Position numbers and translations under genes: made by a program. Under the pieces are notes generated by a model. It was not told the origin of the DNA and searched no databases. It worked only from the letters and a program-made list of their open reading frames with translations. This document shows, piece by piece, positions 33,229-43,500 of a stretch of DNA of 64,000 nt (position 1 is the stretch's first letter; every line of letters begins with the position of its first letter). Source of the DNA: JBFLYN01 sp040756655 (GTDB taxonomy: Bacteria; Bacillota; Sulfobacillia; UBA8153); contig JBFLYN010000007.1 of NCBI GenBank assembly GCA_040756655.1, positions 1-64,000 of the forward strand, given 5' to 3'.

Positions 33229-34041
33229 CTACTGGCTCACCCCGGGACTGGCCGGCCCCCCCGTCCAGCTTGGCCCTGGGTTACCCGAGAGGTAATCCCG
33301 GAGCAACTGGTGGAATGCGTCGGGTGCCTCCAGCATGGGCAGGTGCCCGCAACCGGGAATGACCTCAAGCCGCCCCCCGGTGCGGCGGAGCAGGTCCATG
33401 CCTTGGGCAAGGGGGACCACCCGGTCGTGTTCTCCCCAGATCAAGAGCGGGGACCGGGATAAAGACAGGACCGGGGGTGACCCCGGGACCAGGGCGCCCC
33501 CATGCCTCATGGCCCGGGCGTGCCGGGCCGACCACAGGAGTTCATGTACGACACCGTCCGGGAGCGCGTCCCGGCGGTACACGGCATGTTCTAACACTCG
33601 CTGCCACGCCAGGGTCCTGACCACCCACAGTACCACAGGGGATACCCAGGGCATACGGGAGATCCTCCTCCCCAACCCCATCCGCTCCCTGTGCGCGCCG
33701 CCCAGGGAAGCCACCAGTACCAGCCCGGTGACGGCCTCCCGGTAGCGAGCAGCCAGGTCCTGGGCCACGAGCCCCCCAAAGGAGTGGCCCACCACTGCAA
33801 ACTGGTGATGTCCGTGGGCCCTGGCTCCTTCCACCACCGCGTCGGCCAGTTCTGGGAAGGCCGGGGCGAGCTGCTTGGACAGGCCGAACCCGGGCAGGTC
33901 CACGGCCATGGCCGTGTAATCCGTCGCCAGGGCCGCAAGTGTTCCCCGCCATTGCAGCCCCGAACAGGCCATACCGTGGATGAATACCACCGGGGGCCCC
34001 TTCCCTTCTATCCTCCAGTGCAGCGGACCAGCCCCGGTCAT
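33229..34041 (-). CDS. alpha/beta hydrolase
   Basis: A 270-residue alpha/beta-fold hydrolase. The oxyanion segment is VFIHGMACSGLQW, the nucleophile elbow VVGHSFGGLVAQ, the acid WGEHDRVVPLAQ and the catalytic His GCGHLPMLEAP. It probably acts on an ester, thioester or similar bond of a small molecule. Start ATG overlaps the truD stop (ATGA), so it is co-translated with truD; no functional link is evident. Confidence 0.85.
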   Translation of the reverse strand: MTGAGPLHWRIEGKGPPVVFIHGMACSGLQWRGTLAALATDYTAMAVDLPGFGLSKQLAPAFPELADAVVEGARAHGHHQFAVVGHSFGGLVAQDLAARYREAVTGLVLVASLGGAHRERMGLGRRISRMPWVSPVVLWVVRTLAWQRVLEHAVYRRDALPDGVVHELLWSARHARAMRHGGALVPGSPPVLSLSRSPLLIWGEHDRVVPLAQGMDLLRRTGGRLEVIPGCGHLPMLEAPDAFHQLLRDYLSGNPGPSWTGGPASPGVSQ

Positions 34042-35189
34042 GGCGTCGGCTGGGCCAGAAGGGCCTTGACCAGCATGGTGCCGTAGCTGCCCGCCGGCAG
34101 GGAGAAGGTCAGCCCGGCCCGCAGCCGCCCGCAGTAGAGCTCATCGGGCCCGGGTCCTTCCAAAGCCAGCCCGGCCGGCCACACCAGCGCCGGGCGCGGG
34201 AGCGGCTTGAAATAGGCCTGGCGCAGGCGTCGGAGGTTGAAACTACCCGGGGTAAGGCCCCGTTCGGAGAGGAGATCCCGGTAGAGGCCTCCGGCCAGGG
34301 CATCAGCAAAGGAAGCCCGGCTGGCCGGTAGGGGCAGCACCAGGTCCGGAAGCCCTGGGAGTGGGTGAGCGTTGAAAAGGTAAGGCCCGGCCGCCCCGGG
34401 GTAAACCCAGAGCTCTTTCGCCTGCCTGGAGAGGTAGCGACGGAGAACTTCGTTCCACAAAAAGGCCTGGTAAGCGGAAAAGTGCAGTGACAGTTCCCGG
34501 GCCGGGATGGCCTGTAGGGCCCGCAGGTAGCCTCCGGGATCCCCGGCCAATGCCTCCAGGACCGCTCGCTCTCCGGCCCGCTGGGCTCCCAGGAGGCAGG
34601 TTTTCCAGTCACCCCAGTGTTTTTCCAAGTAAGCGGCAAGCTCCCGGCGCCGACCGGCCGGGTTCAAGAGGTAGACCTGGAGGGCGCCCTTCCACTGGCG
34701 CTTGAGCAGTCGCTCGGCCAGCCAGCCACGGCCCGGGTCCTGTGAGCCGAAGCGCTGGTCATCGAAGTAGTTGGCAAAGCCGGTGTTGGCCAGCTGGCGC
34801 CAGCGGACCTCCAAAAGCCGGGCTTCCTCCACAGATAAGGACCGCAAGACCATTTGAAAATCGTTGGCCCGGATCAGGTCGGGCCCCATGGGGCGGTCCA
34901 TCCACCCGGCCGGGACCAGGTTGAGACCGGACTCCTGGTACGGGGCAGCAGCGCCGCGCCTCACCGTCACGTGCTGGTAAGTGTGGGCGTGGCGGTCTTT
35001 CTTTCCCCCGTAGGAGAAGAGGCGGTACGGAATCCCCTGTTCCCGGGCAATGCGCTGCAGGGCGTCCTCAGTGGTCCACCCGCGCTTCTCCAGAAGGTAG
35101 ACCCGGTACTCACCCCGCTCCTGGCTGGGCAGATCAGCACGCTCACGCACCACGAACTCGTCCGGGTGCACCTTCAGCTTCAAGGCCAT
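34038..35189 (-). CDS. truD: tRNA pseudouridine(13) synthase
   Basis: Converts U13 of certain tRNAs to pseudouridine. The 383-residue protein has FVVRERADL near the start, the catalytic region YGGKKDRHAHTYQHVTVR (catalytic Asp in KKDRHA), and ANYFDDQRFGS, all TruD landmarks. The ATG at 35189 is nine bases after the stop of the upstream aldo/keto reductase gene, and the homology starts here although the frame is open to 35345. It is the middle gene of an AKR-truD-hydrolase run. Confidence 0.9.
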   Translation of the reverse strand: MALKLKVHPDEFVVRERADLPSQERGEYRVYLLEKRGWTTEDALQRIAREQGIPYRLFSYGGKKDRHAHTYQHVTVRRGAAAPYQESGLNLVPAGWMDRPMGPDLIRANDFQMVLRSLSVEEARLLEVRWRQLANTGFANYFDDQRFGSQDPGRGWLAERLLKRQWKGALQVYLLNPAGRRRELAAYLEKHWGDWKTCLLGAQRAGERAVLEALAGDPGGYLRALQAIPARELSLHFSAYQAFLWNEVLRRYLSRQAKELWVYPGAAGPYLFNAHPLPGLPDLVLPLPASRASFADALAGGLYRDLLSERGLTPGSFNLRRLRQAYFKPLPRPALVWPAGLALEGPGPDELYCGRLRAGLTFSLPAGSYGTMLVKALLAQPTP

Positions 35190-35197
35190 CTCTCCCG

Positions 35198-36136
35198 CTA
35201 GACCACGCGGATGGCGAACTCCGGGCAAAAGGGGGCGCAATAGGCACAGAGTATGCACCGGTCCGGGTCTACCCGGCACCGGCCTTCCGCCAGCGACAGT
35301 GCGCCGGCCGGGCACTGATGGAGGCAGTTGCCGCAGCCCACGCAAAACTGGGCGATGAGGAGTCGCTTCCCCCGGATCGTATCAGCGGGGGCGGACGGAA
35401 TGGCTCGGCCCGAAAACAGCGCGGCCATGACCTCCACCTCTTGCACGCTGATCATGCCCACTGCCACCGAGGCTATGCCCGCTATGCCCCGCACGTACCC
35501 CAGCGCCGGCAATAGCTCGCCCACCAGGTTCCCGCCACCCAGGGCCTTCATGGCATAGACCCCCTTGCCGGCCCGGGCCGCATCACCTATGGCCTCCACC
35601 ATCTCGTCCCGGGTACCGTGAAGGATCCCGAGCCCCCGCACATTGATGATGGGAAAAACCACGTCGATATCGGTGCGCGCAGCGGACGCCCGCACTACCG
35701 TCACCGAGTGGGTGGCGATCCCCACGGCCCGCACCGTGCCTTTGGCCCGCGCGTCCAGCAAGCACTCCAGGGCACCGGCCCGCGCCTGGAACACCTCTTC
35801 CCCTTCCCTGGCCGCGTGCAAGTGGAAGATGTCGATGACATCGCGGCCCAGCTCCCGCCGGGCTTCGTCCAGGGCCGCCTGCATGCCCTGGTAGTCGGCT
35901 GCCGGTGACTTGGTGGCCACCACTACCTCCCGGCCCAGGATGGCCGGGGCCAAGTGGGGGTAGGTGCGGTAGCCCTGGGCGGTGTCCACGAAGTTCACTC
36001 CCATATCCAGCGCCCGGCTCACCACCCGAGCCCCCTCCTGGGGGGACAAGTTGCGTTGGAGCGGACCCATGGGCAGCGCACCCAGGCACAATACGGACAC
36101 CTCCAGGCCGGTCCGGCCCAGTGGCCTAGTCTGCAA
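35198..36136 (-). CDS. aldo/keto reductase with C-terminal two-[4Fe-4S] ferredoxin domain
   Basis: A 312-residue fusion. Residues 1-250 are an aldo/keto reductase barrel starting RPLGRTGLEVSVLCLG, with the active-site region DTAQGYRT and the HLHAA strand. Residues ~265-312 carry two cluster motifs, CVGCGNCLHQCPAG and CILCAYCAPFCPEF, as in bacterial ferredoxins. Such fusions are common in anaerobes and suggest reduction linked to ferredoxin rather than NADPH alone; the substrate is unknown. The DTAQGY segment keeps the usual catalytic Asp and Tyr. Confidence 0.87.
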   Translation of the reverse strand: MQTRPLGRTGLEVSVLCLGALPMGPLQRNLSPQEGARVVSRALDMGVNFVDTAQGYRTYPHLAPAILGREVVVATKSPAADYQGMQAALDEARRELGRDVIDIFHLHAAREGEEVFQARAGALECLLDARAKGTVRAVGIATHSVTVVRASAARTDIDVVFPIINVRGLGILHGTRDEMVEAIGDAARAGKGVYAMKALGGGNLVGELLPALGYVRGIAGIASVAVGMISVQEVEVMAALFSGRAIPSAPADTIRGKRLLIAQFCVGCGNCLHQCPAGALSLAEGRCRVDPDRCILCAYCAPFCPEFAIRVV

Positions 36137-36302
36137 CTCACATCCCTCCCCCGGTGCACTTCGCTCTGGTCAAGGGGTAATCCTGCCCCCACCGGGCTTG
36201 GTGCAAACCGGGGCGGGGTATACTCAGCTCCGATACAGGATTTCGCGGTGCTGGTGTCTAATCTCCCGGCAGCATGGGGCGAAGGAGGATACGCCACTAC
36301 AT

Positions 36303-37214
36303 ATGGAAACTGTGCTCTGCATACCCAACTTCAGCGAGGGACGCCGGCCCGAGGTAGTGACCGGGATCGTTGAAGTCATCGCCGCTCACCGCGAGGTGGT
36401 CATCCTGGACTACTCGGCCGACCCGGACCATAACCGTTGCGTGGTGACGTTTGCCGGTCCTGGACCTGCAGTAGTAGAAGCAGCATTCAGCGCCGCGGAA
36501 CACGCTGCCCGGGTCATCGATCTTACGGTGCACACCGGAAATCACCCCCGCATGGGCGCCACCGACGTCATCCCGCTGGTCCCCTTGGAGGGCACTACCA
36601 TGGCCCGGTGCGTGGAGCTGGCCCGGCAGCTGGCCGGCGCCGTAGGCGATAGGCTGGGCATCCCGGTCTACCTGTACGAGGAAGCCGCCACCCGGCCGGA
36701 GCGCAAAAACCTGGCAGACGTGAGGAGGGGTGAGTTCGAGGGCCTGCGGCAGGATATCTCTCACCCGGACCGGGTCCCGGATTTCGGGCCGGCCCGGGTC
36801 CACCCCACGGCCGGGGCCGTGGCCATAGGGGCGCGCATGCCCCTCATCGCCTTCAACGTCAACCTGAACACCTCGGATGTCAAGGTGGCCAAGGCCGTGG
36901 CCAAGGCCGTGCGCGGTTCTTCGGGCGGGCTGGTCCATGTCAAGGCCCTGGGCATGTCCCTGGCCGGGCGTGGACAGGTGCAGGTATCCATGAACCTGGT
37001 CAACTACTTGCAGACGCCCATTCACCGGGCGCTGGAGCTGGTAAGGCAGGAAGCAGCTCGCTTCGGCGCCTTGGTCACTGGAAGTGAACTGGTGGGCCTG
37101 GTGCCCTCGGCTGCCCTCCTCTCCAGCGCCGCCTACTACCTCCAGCTGGAGGGTTTCTCGTCAGATCAGGTCCTGGAACACAGGCTAGAATCCAGGAGGA
37201 AAGAGCAGCAGTGA
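36303..37214 (+). CDS. ftcD: glutamate formimidoyltransferase
   Basis: Transfers the formimino group of N-formimino-glutamate to tetrahydrofolate in histidine degradation. The 303 residues start VLCIPNFSEGRRPEVV and include HTGNHPRMGATDVIPL and LYEEAATRPERKNLADVR. Only the formiminotransferase domain is present; the cyclodeaminase that is fused to it in animals is the separate fchA gene here. The ATG at 36303 has AAGGAGG 14 bases upstream, a long spacing; no better in-frame start is visible. The gene overlaps hutI (GTGA). Confidence 0.93.
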   Translation: METVLCIPNFSEGRRPEVVTGIVEVIAAHREVVILDYSADPDHNRCVVTFAGPGPAVVEAAFSAAEHAARVIDLTVHTGNHPRMGATDVIPLVPLEGTTMARCVELARQLAGAVGDRLGIPVYLYEEAATRPERKNLADVRRGEFEGLRQDISHPDRVPDFGPARVHPTAGAVAIGARMPLIAFNVNLNTSDVKVAKAVAKAVRGSSGGLVHVKALGMSLAGRGQVQVSMNLVNYLQTPIHRALELVRQEAARFGALVTGSELVGLVPSAALLSSAAYYLQLEGFSSDQVLEHRLESRRKEQQ

Positions 37215-38488
37215 AACCCCAGGTCGACCTACTGGTGTACAACTGTGGGGAACTGGTGACCATGGCCGGGCCCCAGGGCCCGCGCACCGGGCATTATCAA
37301 GGGCGGGCCGGCATAGTCCGGGATGGGGCGGTGGCCGCCCGCGACGGGGTGATCGTGGCGGCGGGCCCCCAGGCTGAGGTAGAAGCCTCCGTGCAGTTAG
37401 GCCCCCATGCCTTCGCCTACGATGCCCAAGGACAGCTGGTCACCCCCGGGCTGGTGGACCCCCATACCCACGCGGTTTACGCCGGTTCCCGGCAGCACGA
37501 GCTGGAGCTAAAGCTACAGGGTCGCTCCTACCTGGAAATCCTGGAGGCCGGAGGCGGCATCCACCACACGGTGCGCGCCACCCGGGCGGCCGGTCGCAAC
37601 CGGCTGCAGGTCGCCACCGCCGCCCGGCTCAGGGTCATGCTGGAGCACGGCACCACGGCCGTGGAAATCAAAAGCGGGTACGGTCTCGACCTTCACCACG
37701 AACTGGAGCAACTGGAGGTGGTGGCTGCGCTCCAAGAGCATGTCCCCCAGAAGCTAGTTGCCACGTTCTTGGGCGCCCACGCCGTCCCATTGGAGTATGG
37801 CGACCAGCCCGGTGCCTACGTAGACCTGGTGGTCGGGGACATGCTCCCCAGGGTCGTGGGCCTGGCGCGATACTGTGACGTCTTCTGCGAGCGCGGCGCC
37901 TTCACGCCACAGCACACCCGGAGGATCCTCAGCCGGGCCCGGGAGCTGGGGATGGGGCTGAAGCTCCATGCCGACGAGCTGTCCGACCTGGGAGGGGCTG
38001 AGCTCGCCGCCGAGCTGGGGGCGGTTTCAGCCGACCACCTGCTTTGCGTCAGCCCGCCCGGCATCCGCGCCCTGGCCCGGGCCGGGGTCATTGCCGTGTT
38101 GCTTCCGGGGACGTCCTTCTACCTCGGGAAGCCCTACGCGCCCGCCCGTGACCTGGTAGAGGCGGGCGTCCCGGTGGCCCTGGCCACCGACGCCAACCCG
38201 GGTAGTTCGCCTACGGAGAACCTGCAGCTGGTGCTGAACCTGGCCTGCCTGTACCTGAGATTGACGCCGGCGGAGGCCCTTTGCGCCGCCACCATCAACG
38301 CGGCCCATGCCTGCGGCCTGGGCCAGGAGCTCGGGAGCTTGGAGCCGGGCAAGCGGGCGGACCTGGTGGTTTTCCGTGCGCCGGACCACCACTACTTGGG
38401 TTACCATTACGGGGTCAACCTGGTCCAGGCAGTGTTTGCCGGCGGCCGCCTGGTTGTAGAAAGTAACCAGAAAGGAGAACAGTTTTGA
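37211..38488 (+). CDS. hutI: imidazolonepropionase
   Basis: Metal-dependent amidohydrolase that opens imidazolone-5-propionate to formimino-glutamate, the substrate of FtcD. The 425 residues include TPGLVDPHTHAVYAG with the HxH metal motif, ILEAGGGIHHTVRATR, KSGYGLD, KLHADELSDLGGAEL and ATDANPGSSPTENLQL. GTG start at 37211 after AGGAGG, overlapping ftcD. No hutH or hutU is in view, so the upstream steps lie elsewhere in the genome. Confidence 0.94.
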   Translation: MKPQVDLLVYNCGELVTMAGPQGPRTGHYQGRAGIVRDGAVAARDGVIVAAGPQAEVEASVQLGPHAFAYDAQGQLVTPGLVDPHTHAVYAGSRQHELELKLQGRSYLEILEAGGGIHHTVRATRAAGRNRLQVATAARLRVMLEHGTTAVEIKSGYGLDLHHELEQLEVVAALQEHVPQKLVATFLGAHAVPLEYGDQPGAYVDLVVGDMLPRVVGLARYCDVFCERGAFTPQHTRRILSRARELGMGLKLHADELSDLGGAELAAELGAVSADHLLCVSPPGIRALARAGVIAVLLPGTSFYLGKPYAPARDLVEAGVPVALATDANPGSSPTENLQLVLNLACLYLRLTPAEALCAATINAAHACGLGQELGSLEPGKRADLVVFRAPDHHYLGYHYGVNLVQAVFAGGRLVVESNQKGEQF

Positions 38489-39099
38489 GACTAGTAGAAA
38501 GGACGCTGGAGAGTTTCGTCAAGGAGGTCGCCTCACCATCTCCTGCCCCGGGTGGAGGTAGTGTAGCTGCATTGGCCGGATCGCTGGGAGCCGCTCTGGG
38601 TAGCATGGTATGTCACCACGCTCTCAAGGGTAAGCAGGTAGACAGCCAGGCCGTGCAGGACCTACTGCGGGAGCTGGATGATTGTCGCGGTACTTTCCTC
38701 AACGCCGTTGACGCCGACACCGAGGCCTTCAACCGTATCATGGCTGCCCTGGCCATTCCCAAGACCGACGCTGAAGCGCGCAAGACAGCACTGGCCGCCG
38801 CCACCCGCGAGGCTACGGCCGTGCCCCTCCAAGTAGCGGTTACGGCTGCCCGCACCATGGAGCTTATGGCCCGCCTGACCGCCCACGCCCGGAAGGCCGT
38901 GGCCTCGGATCTGGGAGCCGGGCTGGAGGCGCTGGCCTGCTGCCTGACTGCGGCGGCCTATAACGTAGAGACCAATTTGCCCGGCGTAGCTGACGAGGCT
39001 TTTCTTTCGGCCACCCGTCGTAGCCTGCACCAATCGCGGCAGGCAGCCGATGGCAACTACCAGGTGGTTAGACAGTGGGTAGAAAGGCAGCTGGCGTGA
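38485..39099 (+). CDS. fchA: formimidoyltetrahydrofolate cyclodeaminase
   Basis: All-helical enzyme of 204 residues that turns 5-formimino-THF into 5,10-methenyl-THF plus ammonia. SPAPGGGSVAALAGSLGAAL near residue 14 is the family signature. Start is TTG at 38485 after AAAGGAG, overlapping the hutI stop. With FtcD and HutI it channels histidine carbon and nitrogen to the one-carbon pool and ammonia. It overlaps the methyltransferase gene by four bases. Confidence 0.92.
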   Translation: MRLVERTLESFVKEVASPSPAPGGGSVAALAGSLGAALGSMVCHHALKGKQVDSQAVQDLLRELDDCRGTFLNAVDADTEAFNRIMAALAIPKTDAEARKTALAAATREATAVPLQVAVTAARTMELMARLTAHARKAVASDLGAGLEALACCLTAAAYNVETNLPGVADEAFLSATRRSLHQSRQAADGNYQVVRQWVERQLA

Positions 39100-39851
39100 C
39101 TGCCGTCCCTTACGACCTTTTGGCACTGGTGTACGATGCCATCCCGCCCGGCCAGGCCTACCAGAGCGTCCTGCACCAGGCCCAGACCCTGTTCCAGCGG
39201 CACGGTGCCAGGATAGAGCGTATCCTGGACCTGGCCTGCGGGACTGGCAGCGCTACCGTGAGTCTGGCTGCTTCGGGGTATAGCGTGATCGGCATGGACC
39301 TGTCGCCGGAAATGGTGCGGGCGGCCCGCCGGAAGGCCGAGGTCGCCGGGGTGGACGTTCAGTTTGCCGTGGGCGACATGCGTGACTTCGACCTGCCCGC
39401 ACCGGTGGACGCCATCCTGTGCCTGGGAGATGCCGTGAACCATCTGCTGGAGATGACCGATTTGACCCGGGCCTTCCGGTGCATGGCCCGGGCGTTGGCC
39501 CCCGGTGGATACCTGGTGTTCGACGTCAACACCAGGCGCGGGTTGGAGGAATGGGACGGGGAGATTTCCGCGGCTGATGCCGGGGATTTCGCCTACATCT
39601 GGGAGTGCAGCCTCAATGAGCTTACCGGGGTGACCACGGTGCGGGCCAGCTTTTTCTTGCCCGACCCCTCCCCTCCTCACTTCCGCCGGTACCAGGAGGT
39701 CTTTTACGAACGGGCATGGCCCTTGGCCGTGCTTGATGCGCTCATGCGCCAGTGCGGTCTGGAGCCCTTGGGCGTCTTCGGGTGGCAGACCATGGCCGCC
39801 GGCACTGAGGCAGACCGCCACGTGACCATTGCGGCACGGCGGCCCCTCTAG
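39096..39851 (+). CDS. class I SAM-dependent methyltransferase
   Basis: A 251-residue protein with the Rossmann-fold motif I ILDLACGTGSATVSLA near residue 45, motif II VIGMDLSPEMVRAAR, and an LCLGDAVNHLLE post-motif. The C-terminal half (FERAWPLAVLDALMRQCGLEPLGVF-type region) is typical of small-molecule methyltransferases. Start is GTG at 39096, overlapping the fchA stop (GTGA). Whether it belongs to histidine metabolism is unclear; it may only share the transcript. Confidence 0.83.
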   Translation: MTAVPYDLLALVYDAIPPGQAYQSVLHQAQTLFQRHGARIERILDLACGTGSATVSLAASGYSVIGMDLSPEMVRAARRKAEVAGVDVQFAVGDMRDFDLPAPVDAILCLGDAVNHLLEMTDLTRAFRCMARALAPGGYLVFDVNTRRGLEEWDGEISAADAGDFAYIWECSLNELTGVTTVRASFFLPDPSPPHFRRYQEVFYERAWPLAVLDALMRQCGLEPLGVFGWQTMAAGTEADRHVTIAARRPL

Positions 39852-39944
39852 GCGGGTCCAACAGAAGCGAGACGGTAACCGCAGCCGACAAGTGCGTACC
39901 GCATCGACAGAACGCTGACAGCTGGCTACGGGCCTAACCGATCT

Positions 39945-40400
39945 CCGGGGTCAACTTGGAGCTATTTGCAGGGTGGGTTTCTGTCTCCGAACCCCGCCAC
40001 TGGCTGTTTTTCTGCGGTTTCTGGCCCAGCCGTGGGAGGGTCTCAGCGGCCCCTTGCGCACCCACTCCTCCCGGTCTCTGAGCGCGGTCCCGAGCACACC
40101 GGCTGCGCGCAGGTCACCGGTCCAGCTGAGCGCCGCGGCGACATCCCCTCGCACATCCGCACACATCATTGAGCGAGGCGCCCAGGAGCGGTACTACCCT
40201 GGGGTCTTTGGTCTTTCCCGGCGCCACGGCGGCAGGTTTGCATACATGGGGGTCCGGGCGCTTGAGCGCCCGGCTGAGCGGACCCACCGCCAACGGGTCG
40301 TTGATTCCGCCCAGTGCCACGGCGACGGCCCGAGAAACCGCGTGGCTTGCGCCTCCTTGTAACCACCACGTCTGGTCCAAATGATTCGCGGTTCAGTGGG
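39945..40400 (-). pseudogene. degenerate HEAT-repeat (PBS lyase-like) protein
   Basis: Three consecutive minus-strand segments read as HEAT repeats in different frames. They are AVALGGINDPLAVGPLSRALK and KDPRVVPLLGASLNDV (frame from 40380), then CADVRGDVAAALSWTGDLRA with LGTALRDREEWVRKG (frame from 40169), then AAETLPRLGQKPQK in the third frame. The pattern DPxAVxPLxxAL is typical. At least two frameshifts break it and no good start remains. Confidence 0.7.
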
Positions 40401-40533
40401 CGCTCCATGCTGGACGATTAGGCCTTGCCGTGAACACCGCCAAAATGCACCTAAACCTGACCTGGCGGAAGTGGTCAGAACCGTGAGCGGAGGGGCGGTC
40501 CCGGTGCCCTCCAGGGTACCGACACCCAGAAAT

Positions 40534-40569
40534 CCCCAGGGGACCCCGTCCGTGCCGGGGTCCCCTGGG
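40534..40569 (-). terminator. strong terminator after the large subtilase
   Basis: A 13-bp perfect stem (CCCAGGGGACCCC with GGGGTCCCCTGGG, loop of 9) begins about 12 bases after the stop of the minus-strand protease gene. The bases after it on that strand are ATTTCTGG, a poor U-tract, but the stem is the longest in the window. Confidence 0.65.
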
Positions 40570-40580
40570 TCTGGTCCGTC

Positions 40581-43500
40581 CTAGCGTACCGGGATGAGTG
40601 ATGCCGGTTGCTTATTGCTTTGTACGGTGATCATCCTGGTTAGCGTGGTGGTATTGCCAGCCGGGTCGGTGGCTTCGATGACCAGCACGTTGGTGCCCTT
40701 GTCCAGCTCCACCAGGTGCGCAAAGGCCAACTCCTCTGGGCACACCACAACCTCCACGCCGTTGATGGTTACCACGGCGCCCGCCTCGGTAATGCCGGCC
40801 ACTACCAGTTCTGTGCGGTTGTACCGGTAATGGAACGCGGTAAGCTCGGTCAGGGTGAGCTGGGCCACAGTGTCCAAGAAGACCTCGTAGGTAAAGGTAT
40901 CAAGGCTCCGGTTCCCCGCAGCGTCCTCAGCATAGATGATGATGGTGTTCTCACCCTCAGCCAGGGTCACCCGCTGGCGAAAAGCCAGCTCGGTGTTCTG
41001 GGGAAACAGCAGGGCCGGGTAGCGGTAGGAGAGCTCGGCCTTGACGCCGTTTACCATGACCCAACCCGCCACACCGCCAAAGTTATGCATGGCGGCGTCG
41101 GATACGGCTCCTGTCACCACCAGTTCCGGCTGGTTGGTCAGGCCGGGAAAAGCGGCGTCCATCCGGATGATGGGGCGAGTCCGGTCCACCCAGATGCGGG
41201 CGTAGGTCGCACCGAAGACGAAGGTCGCAGAGCCCGGCAGCTGGTACCAGACACCGATGTTCCAACCTCCCTCCGCCAGGTTGGCACCGGTAGAGGTACG
41301 CCCATTCCAGTTTACTGTGTAGGTGCCGGGAGCCAGGGTACCCTGGTTGGCGGTGAATCGCGTTCCCGCCATGGTGCCCAGGTACCAGTTGTTCAGGGGC
41401 TGCCCGGTGGTGAAGGTAACATCGATGAACTGGTGGGCACCGGCGCCCACAAACCGGTTAGAAACCTGCAGGTTGCTGACTGGTGCCCGGTACACCAGGA
41501 AGTAGGGCACCCGGTAGGAATCGGCCGGGTCGGAGGTGTTGACCAGGTACACGTAACCTTCGTACTCACCCGCCTGGGCCAGCCCGGGATCGATGGTCGC
41601 CGTGAGAGCGATGGTGTGCTGCCGGTTTCGCCCGGTCAGGTGGATTATGGGAGAGCTTTCCGCAGTAACGGCAACGCCCGCGTGAGCACCGCGCGGTACC
41701 ACTTCTACCCGGTAGCGGCCGCCGGTGACATAGGTGCTGACCGTGAGCTGGCGGGTCCGAGTGTACCCGTGTTCAGCCGTGAGGTGGCCAAAGCTGACGC
41801 TTCCGGGGCTTAGGGCAAGACTCGGCGCCACGGCCCGGCTTACGTCCAAGAATCCGGCCCCCTGGTCCACCACCCGGTACTGGACGCCCCAGATGTTGGT
41901 CCCCAGGTCCGCTGCGGTGTTCATGGCCGCCAGCTTGACCTGCTCCGGGGTCCAGGAAGGGTTGGCCTGGAGCATGAGGGCGGCCGCTCCGGCCATGTGG
42001 GGTGCGGCCATGGAGGTACCTGATGCCGCCCTGACACCGGCAGGATCAACGCCGAAGGGGACCGCCGCCACGATGCTCACGCCCGGGGCACTTATATCGG
42101 GCTTGATCTGCGCCAGGTCAACAGTGGGACCCCGCGAACTGAAGCCGGCCATCTGGTACCCGGCCTCGAAGTTGTCCACGATGATCCGGGGGTTGGCAAT
42201 GACGGCAAGGCCGTTGGGATGGGACATGGTGAACCCGGGAAGGGCCGGGAAGGCGGCGCTGAAGTCCGTCCACCGGGCAGCATCGTTGTAGATGATGAGG
42301 CCGGCGGCTCCGGCGGCCAGCGCCTGGTTCCCCTTGTTGACAAAGGTTGCATCTTCCCCGGTAAGTCCTCCCCTCAGGGCTATGGCGATCTTCCCGGCCA
42401 CGTTCTTGCCTTCGTAGTAGGCCGGGGTGTTGCCGAAGCCCACGTCCACCACATCCAGCTCTACGCCCAGGAGCTCTGCCGGGAACGGTACACTGTACGC
42501 ACCTCCCACCAGGACCGCACCGGTCTCTACCACGGTGACCCTGGGATAGGGGATGGGCCGGACATCAACTGCGCCCACCCCGATGGCGTGGGGCGAAGAC
42601 GCGTACATGCCCACCGTATAATAGGCTGGACCGTTGTTTCCGTTGGAGTTGGTGAACACCACGCCGGCCCGGACCGCGTTGGATACCATTTCGGCCCAGG
42701 GGTTGTCGGTGGGCCCGTAGGCATCCAGAAGGCCCAGGCTCATGTTGGCTACGTGGGCGCCCATGCGCACCGCATAGTCAATGCCGGCCATTACCGGGCT
42801 GAGGTTGTTAAAGAGCGAACCACCCAACACCCGCACAGCCAGGATGCTGGCCCCGGGGGCCACCCCGTACAACCCGGCGGCGGTGGCGGCCACGTGAGTG
42901 CCGTGCGAGTCTCCCGGAACCGGCATGGGATCGTCCCTGAGCGCGCGGAAATCATACCCGCCCACCACCTTGAAACCCGGCCCTATGCCGCCACCCAAGT
43001 GGGGATGAGTGTAGTCGACGCCATCATCAAGGATGGCAACCAGGATCCCTTCGCCGGTATAGCCGGCCGCCCATGCCGCAGGTGCCCCCACCGCGTCCAC
43101 GCTGTAGTGCAGATCAATGGAGTGATCATCGCCCTCTGGAAAGACACGGTGATGTACCACCTCGACATCGGCAAAGATGCCGGTGATCCCGGGAATTCCC
43201 GCCAAAAGCGGGATCTCGTTGGCAGGAAGCGTGAGCGTGAAACCATTGTAGGCCTCCTCGAACCGAAAACCTGGGGTGACCTGCACCCCCTGGGCCCCGA
43301 TGGCTCCCATGACCCGGGCCTGTTCTGCCCGCACCTTCCCCAGTTGTTTGGCACGGGCAGCTGCCGCGGTCTGCTGTCCAAGGTTCTTGAAAGCTGCTGC
43401 ATGCACGGCTGCAGGTTCCTCTGACAGCCGCACGATGACGGTAACGAGTCCGTCGTGACCCGTATCCAGGTAATACAGGTACTCAAGGAGCCGGGAGGTT

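Larger units (their letters stand above)
39852..40580. other. intergenic region with HEAT relic and terminator
   Basis: The 729 bases between the methyltransferase and the large subtilase hold the HEAT-repeat relic (39945-40400) and the subtilase terminator (40534-40569). I see nothing else. Confidence 0.6.

Noticed and set aside
35982..36302. N-terminal extension of FtcD
   Set aside because: No homology and would overlap the divergent aldo/keto reductase; ATG at 36303 matches the usual start.
40716..43424. Long plus-strand frames opposite the large subtilase
   Set aside because: Complementary-frame shadows; composition rich in Gly, Arg and His with no domain signal.
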